From: Onchidella celtica
Lineage: Eukaryota > Mollusca > Gastropoda > Systellommatophora > Onchidiidae
NCBI GenBank assembly: GCA_963931925.1
Contig: OZ007571.1
Coordinates: 58,429,625 to 58,493,624 of the forward strand
DNA length: 64,000 bases
Direction of reading: 5' to 3'
Part shown: positions 58,738-64,000 of the stretch, one piece after another
Layout of the letters: each line of letters opens with the position of its first letter
Position numbering within the stretch: position 1 is the first letter of the stretch
Program-made: the position numbers and the translations under genes
The notes under the pieces: generated by a model
What the model was told of the DNA's origin: nothing
What the model saw: only the letters and a program-made list of their open reading frames with translations
The model's database searches: none

Positions 58738-58812
58738 CGTACTCTGAGCAGGATTTGAACTGGGGATCTCTTGCTCCCCGGATAAGTGCTACAGCTACCA
58801 GGTATCTGTCTC
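58738..58812 (-). mobile_element. tRNA-like SINE head (minus strand)
   Basis: Read on the minus strand: A box TGGTAGCTGTAGC (58788-58800), an anticodon-arm-like region, and B box AGTTCAAATCC (58751-58761). The layout fits a tRNA-derived SINE or a tRNA pseudogene; the acceptor stem is not convincing. Confidence 0.5.
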
Positions 58813-61800
58813 AACTCATCAAAACGTGAGAAATTTGGTTGAACATGATACCTGGAAAAGGGATCACAATTTCATGTCCCTATAAATTTTTATAAATCAT
58901 GTATTTTCACTAGCTGTAATAAGCTAAGAGAAGAGAAAAGCACTAAAGCTACATTCTTGACTTCCAAGAATCTTAGAATACTTAGCGTGGGTGCAACTGC
59001 TGCTCTACATCACCACCTTATTCTGTACATGGTAGCATTAGATTTAACAATGGTGATACTAAAATCAGAACAATTTGTCTCTTGTTGTTGTTGATGGTGT
59101 CCTACAGACCCAACTAGAAAATACTGATGCTGTGACAACAACAGATGGAACATATGGGAACTCAAAATACAATCATTATGATAATGATGATAATGGCCCT
59201 GATCAAAGTTTACAAAAATTGCTGCATATTCCCATGATGATCTCACGACTGTGCACTCAGTTTATGACAGATTCAAATGCCAAGCTACGCTGAGCATGGT
59301 CAACATCTACATGGGTGGCATGTGGGGAATTAAGATCCAAAGGTTGGATTGTAACTACCATCAAGATACTGCAAGAGAATACCCAGACTTATGTCCTGAC
59401 TGTGGTTCAGCCTCCACAAACTGCAATGTCCTCAAAGTCTAAAATACATATTTGTACTTATTTGACAGGGTATTTTTCTGTCATAACCTCCAAGAGGGGA
59501 TCATTCTTAAAGTAGGGATCTCTGGAGTGGGGGGTTTGCCCCCAATAGTATGAAAAGCATACCTGGAGGGAAGAGGTGTGCCTGTGAAGAGTACATCCAG
59601 TTTTCAATGTGGTAATAAACTAATAAGTTTGGTATTATTTATGTTTACATTTTCAACAAAAAGTTTGTAGTATTGTATAAGAATCATATGTAGGCTATGT
59701 TTCTAATGAAACAGTCAAATGCTTGGTACATAATTTCAAACTATCAAGGCCTTTAACATGGACATTCAACATTTTAATGGCCATACACTCATACAAGAAG
59801 GGAGGGGATAGAAGCCAAGCATATGAAAAGACTATAACAAGGTAGGCAGGAGGTAAACAAAAAATTCACTGGAATTGAGCGGATGTACCTTATGGTTGAC
59901 CAAAGTCTCACTTTCTCAAGTATGTTCTACATTATGACGTTTGTCTTTCTGATTGAAAACATGCACTGTGTTCTTTCACATATGGTTTTCTGTATTTCTG
60001 TACAAAGGTTTTTCTAAAAGTATTGCAATAATTATCATAGGGAATAAAAAAACCAAAGCAATAAGAAAAACAACAAATTGTTTGACATCAATTATAACCT
60101 TGTAACTTTTAATATACTTTTAAATTTACATCATTCATTAAAGAACAAAATCTATCTTAAAATTAGCACTCTTGCACATTGGCATTACAAGGTCAATAAA
60201 ATCTTGACAAGAAATACTGCTATCATACATCATTTAATCATTTTATCTGTACGAATAATAACTGATTCCGTTACAAATGGGGAATCATAGAAGGTGTGAT
60301 GAGCATCGAAATTTAAATTCTTTTAATGACAAATGTAAAGAAGTTAAACTTATAAAAGAGGGGAGATGTGAACAACTAAAAATTACAAATTGGTATGGCT
60401 TAACCAATAATATAGTTAATAATAAATAAAAAGTTTTCTCACACTGCAAGTATTCTATAGCATTTACTAGTTGCAATTTGATATTTTGTTTCCATTCCTT
60501 TTCATAGTTAACTTTTACTACATAAGATGCGGACTCTAAAATTGTCTTGTTTTTTTGTACAAACTGAAACAGGCCAAGATGAACACAAATATTAAGTGAC
60601 TTAATAACTTTAAATAGTGATCCATATTTCAGACAAACTTTTGACACTAAATGAACCTGAGAATGCTTAATGTAAAAATGTTAAATGTAAATGTGTCGGA
60701 GAAGTGATTCGCCTGAAAGTACTGATGACAATGGAACTAGAGCTAGCCCATGGATGCCAGTTTATCCTCCTGAACCTGTGGGTCCAGAATGCAAATCAAG
60801 TCATTTGCATAATGACCATTTTTCATAAATTTGTGCTTGGTTCTCTAAAAACCTCCATCCCTGTCAAAAAATGTATAAAAATTATAACCTCTGTTATTTT
60901 TGCATTGTCTTGGCAGTCTTCATTAAGATTGTGTAATTAACCCTGGTGGTCTAAAAGGAAGGAAGGGCATTTGGGCTTGGCAGCAAAAGGGTTCATCTCC
61001 AAAAGGATGGTATTTGCATACAGAATGTATGTGAATAACATTCACAGGTACAATGCCGTTCATTTTACATTTCCCAAATAAACATCCCCATAAAGTACAT
61101 GTATTGCTTGGTGCAAAAAACCACACTCAAATGTTTTAAACATTTCTGGCAGAGGAAATACTATATCAACCTTTCTCAAATGAATAAAATAGATATTCCA
61201 TAACTCTGGTATTTTTGTGACAAAAGATTGTACAGTATACTTTGAAACTGTTACAAAAGTTTCCTTAGTCCAAACTGTCTCGCTGGATGGATGAAATCCA
61301 GTTTTGGCCTAAATTTAGGCCAGCATTACAGGGCTACTACTGCTGTGTGTTTATGTAAAACAGCATGCATCCGACATCAAAATAAAGTTCAATCCATCTT
61401 CTGTCAAAATATTCTATCTTTTGTATCGTTTAATCTGTGTAGCTGTGTATTTTTATTCCTTGAACAAGCTGTGGTCTGGCCGTTTTCGCCCCGAGTCGCA
61501 CATACCGATTTGACGCCCCTCATAACAAAGGATCGCGGAGCGACACGCCAATGTAGCGCACTTGTTTGAAAATACAACAAAGTCACATAAATGGGGTTTA
61601 ATTCAATGTATTTTTCATCCTGTTTTAAGATAAACTTCCTTTAAAAATCATTTGTTGAAAAGTTTGTTGACCGAGAAACTGGCAGAAACTTTAATGGATC
61701 AGAATCAAAAGTATATGCAAATAAACTTCAGCCTTTGTATTTTCAGGGTATGCCAAAATTAGACATAGGGCATGTTTTGGCATGAAGCGCCGACTGTTTT

Positions 61801-64000
61801 TATAGACCCACCCAATGCTTAATTTTGTCACCTTTTCCCGATATTCAGTGTTAAGACAATGGTGACATGATTGACCTCCTTTTCAATTAAAAAACAACAG
61901 AAACCATTATTTTTGTCTCCCCTGTAAGAGTTCACAAAGAACTGATGTCGGATGAAGTTTGATGACTAAAAAAATTAAAATGAGATGCTTGTATTATATT
62001 TGTACCCCTGGAAAAAAAATTGAGCATAATGTACACCCCCTTGACTTGGAAACCAAAAATTTTTAATGCCTTGACTCAATAAAGTCATTTCATGGGCAGA
62101 CAAAATTGGACTATTGTGCAATTTGCAAAAGGTAGCAAATTCGAGGTGTTTTGTCACCTTTGAAAATGCCATAACTTTCAAAGCCTTTAAGCCAGAATGA
62201 TAAATTTGGTATCAAAATTCTTAGAAAAGCAAGCTCCATCAGATTAGACAATAACTGGTGAGTTGTGACAAAAAGTAAAAATCAGTTTGGACTACCTATT
62301 AGTAATAGGTTCTTTATTGCTGAAGTATTGCAGTACTACTCTGCAGGATTGCACTATCTCTGTAGCATTGTTCTCCCAAGAGTTTCAAGTTTTTCTTTCC
62401 TTCTTTGTTTTGCAAACGAATGCTTAGACTAAAAAAAGAAAACACTCACACACAGACACCCTTTCTTCCTTTCGGAGGACTAAATTGAAAGTTCCCCAAT
62501 GTTTAAATATATCTTTCTCTTCAAATGAAGTATAATAATGCAGACTGAAAATTGACTAAGCTGAACATCACATAAAGCTGTTATGAAATAGTATTTAACT
62601 TTAGATCTCTGGATAAGCCATTATGAAACCATTTTCAAGTGCAAATTTCCAGTATTTCAAAGGCTATAACAAAAGACTACCAAGTTTATAAAATCAGTTA
62701 GAATTCAATAAACCATGTAATCCCAGATGAAAGCAAATCCTATTTGCCAGTACTTTTACAATATTATTTAAATTATAATGTATAACGTTTATTCATTAAT
62801 TTTTACATTGCTGGTGTAAAAATGTGTTTTTATGAAATGAAATGAAATTTTAAAATTAAATGCAGCTATATTTGAAATTTTTGCTGCTACAGCTCTCTTG
62901 CCTGAAGTGCATATTGCTAATAAGAAATACTCCAGTGCTGATAGCTAAAAACTAAACTATATACTTTTTAACCCTCATCCTGGGGTTGAGTGACCTCATC
63001 CATGTAACATCCAGACGGGTATAGACGGAGGCCAGTCAGCTGCTAACTTTAGCTGCCAGGTCAATCAGGTCTTTTTGAACATGTGTATCATGCTTACTTT
63101 AGTATACGATAAGGAAAATATGCAGGATAAATTGTAGAGTAACTGCTATCATATTTGGATAAAGTACTTGTGATGAGATGCAGTAAGTTTTACTGTAAAA
63201 TAGTAAGCTCGTAATAAAGAATTTTCTACATTTACATGTTTTAACCTTTTACAAAGCAATCTGCGCTTTTTTGCCCCTAAGTTAGGCCATATGGATAAAG
63301 AAATTATTTTTTAAGGCAGGAACTTAACTTGTATTACCACATGTATCATGACATTCCCCTCTGCCCTCTCCACTGGTTTACTGCTCAACTTCCATTATTT
63401 TTGTTTTCTGAGCACAGCCTTCCTTAATGACTTTGGCAGGAGACTTGATTTCCAGCTCGTAAAGAACATACATGTACTTAAAAGCGGTTTAACCAAAGCA
63501 GCAGAATATCTCATTAATTACCACATCAAATAAAGACGACAACCAACAACAAAGTCAGTCATTTTCTCCCAGTTTTCCCGGATGAAAAACCTACCAACAG
63601 ACACCCTTATGAAGCATTTCTCCTGGCATTACATCAGAATTCATTATTATGCATCGAATGGCTTACCAAATAAGCAGAAGCCCCCCTTCTTATCATTTCC
63701 CATTGAATCCACAACCAACAACAAAGTCAAAAGTTTCCCTTAGATTTTCCCCAGTTCAAACTTCTGACCATCAGCACTATTACATGGGTACAGCAAATAG
63801 TTATACTACATTTCATTGTCATAAATGTAATCGGTAGCTATCATTTTGTTGGTATGGTAAGGGTGACAGGATTGATAAACAAGCGAGTGAAACAAGTGTG
63901 AAAAAACAATCAGTGAGAGCAACCTAGAAAAAAAAAAAGAGACGCTGTGCTGCTATGCCACAAATGTGGCGTCACATAGGACAATAGTTGCAAAGTGAGG
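58813..64000. other. Long AT-rich gene-free segment
   Basis: No supported gene. The longest frame (about 120 codons, minus strand, 60285-60647) is AT-rich and unrecognised. GC content rises slightly at 61480-61560 and 62985-63070 without a recognisable exon. Confidence 0.4.

Noticed and set aside
58907-58925. Helitron-like ACTAGCTG word
   Set aside because: No hairpin at the required distance.

Overview
The window is eukaryotic, from an animal, and most probably from a mollusc or another lophotrochozoan. The clues are AT-rich, gene-poor DNA, long C/G homopolymer tracts and microsatellites, several tRNA-derived SINE-like heads, and many transposable-element families. One intronless class A GPCR is the only convincing host gene. 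The organism assignment is an inference from this style; no species marker was found.

Layout. 1-8145: a Helitron-like end (71), a telomere-like minisatellite (about 1556-1845), a diverged four-unit repeat (1919-2235) and a large TATC/GATCT satellite (6280-7047). 8151-15649: a complete LTR retrotransposon on the minus strand. It has two 1,352-bp LTRs with no difference found by eye, a 5-bp target-site duplication, a tRNA-Leu-type primer binding site and one long gag-pol frame. Its integrase lies before the reverse transcriptase, an uncommon order for Ty3/gypsy (Gmr1-like). 16268-16721: a 76-bp tandem array. 17971: a tRNA-like SINE head. 21837-26640: an APE-type LINE (copy A, minus strand) with a 13-bp target duplication, split by a 476-bp tRNA-derived SINE. 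28084-28523: a short non-autonomous Helitron. 29981-31102: a non-autonomous hAT-type transposon packed with GGAGTC hexamers, holding a second hAT-like MITE. 38117-38352: a 47-bp minisatellite. 41967-46064: the second LINE copy (B, plus strand, 12-bp target duplication), almost open except for one TAG. Two near-identical 219-bp pieces of another LINE tail lie either side of it. 48120-48780: AGATCT-rich DNA. 48877-49120: a MITE with an 8-bp target duplication. 51400-52200: CT-rich repeated modules. 57320-58402: the GPCR. 58403-64000: AT-rich DNA with one SINE-like remnant.

How it fits together. The window is mostly a nested record of transposition. The SINE entered LINE A after LINE A had integrated, and the small MITE sits inside the larger hAT element. 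The LTR element looks like the most recent arrival. LINE copies A and B are very similar, about 16 kb apart and in opposite orientation. Neither is intact: A has a SINE, a 2-nt deletion and a 1-nt insertion; B has a nonsense codon and a shortened 5' end. Many other open frames come from low-complexity DNA or are shadows of these elements and are left out.
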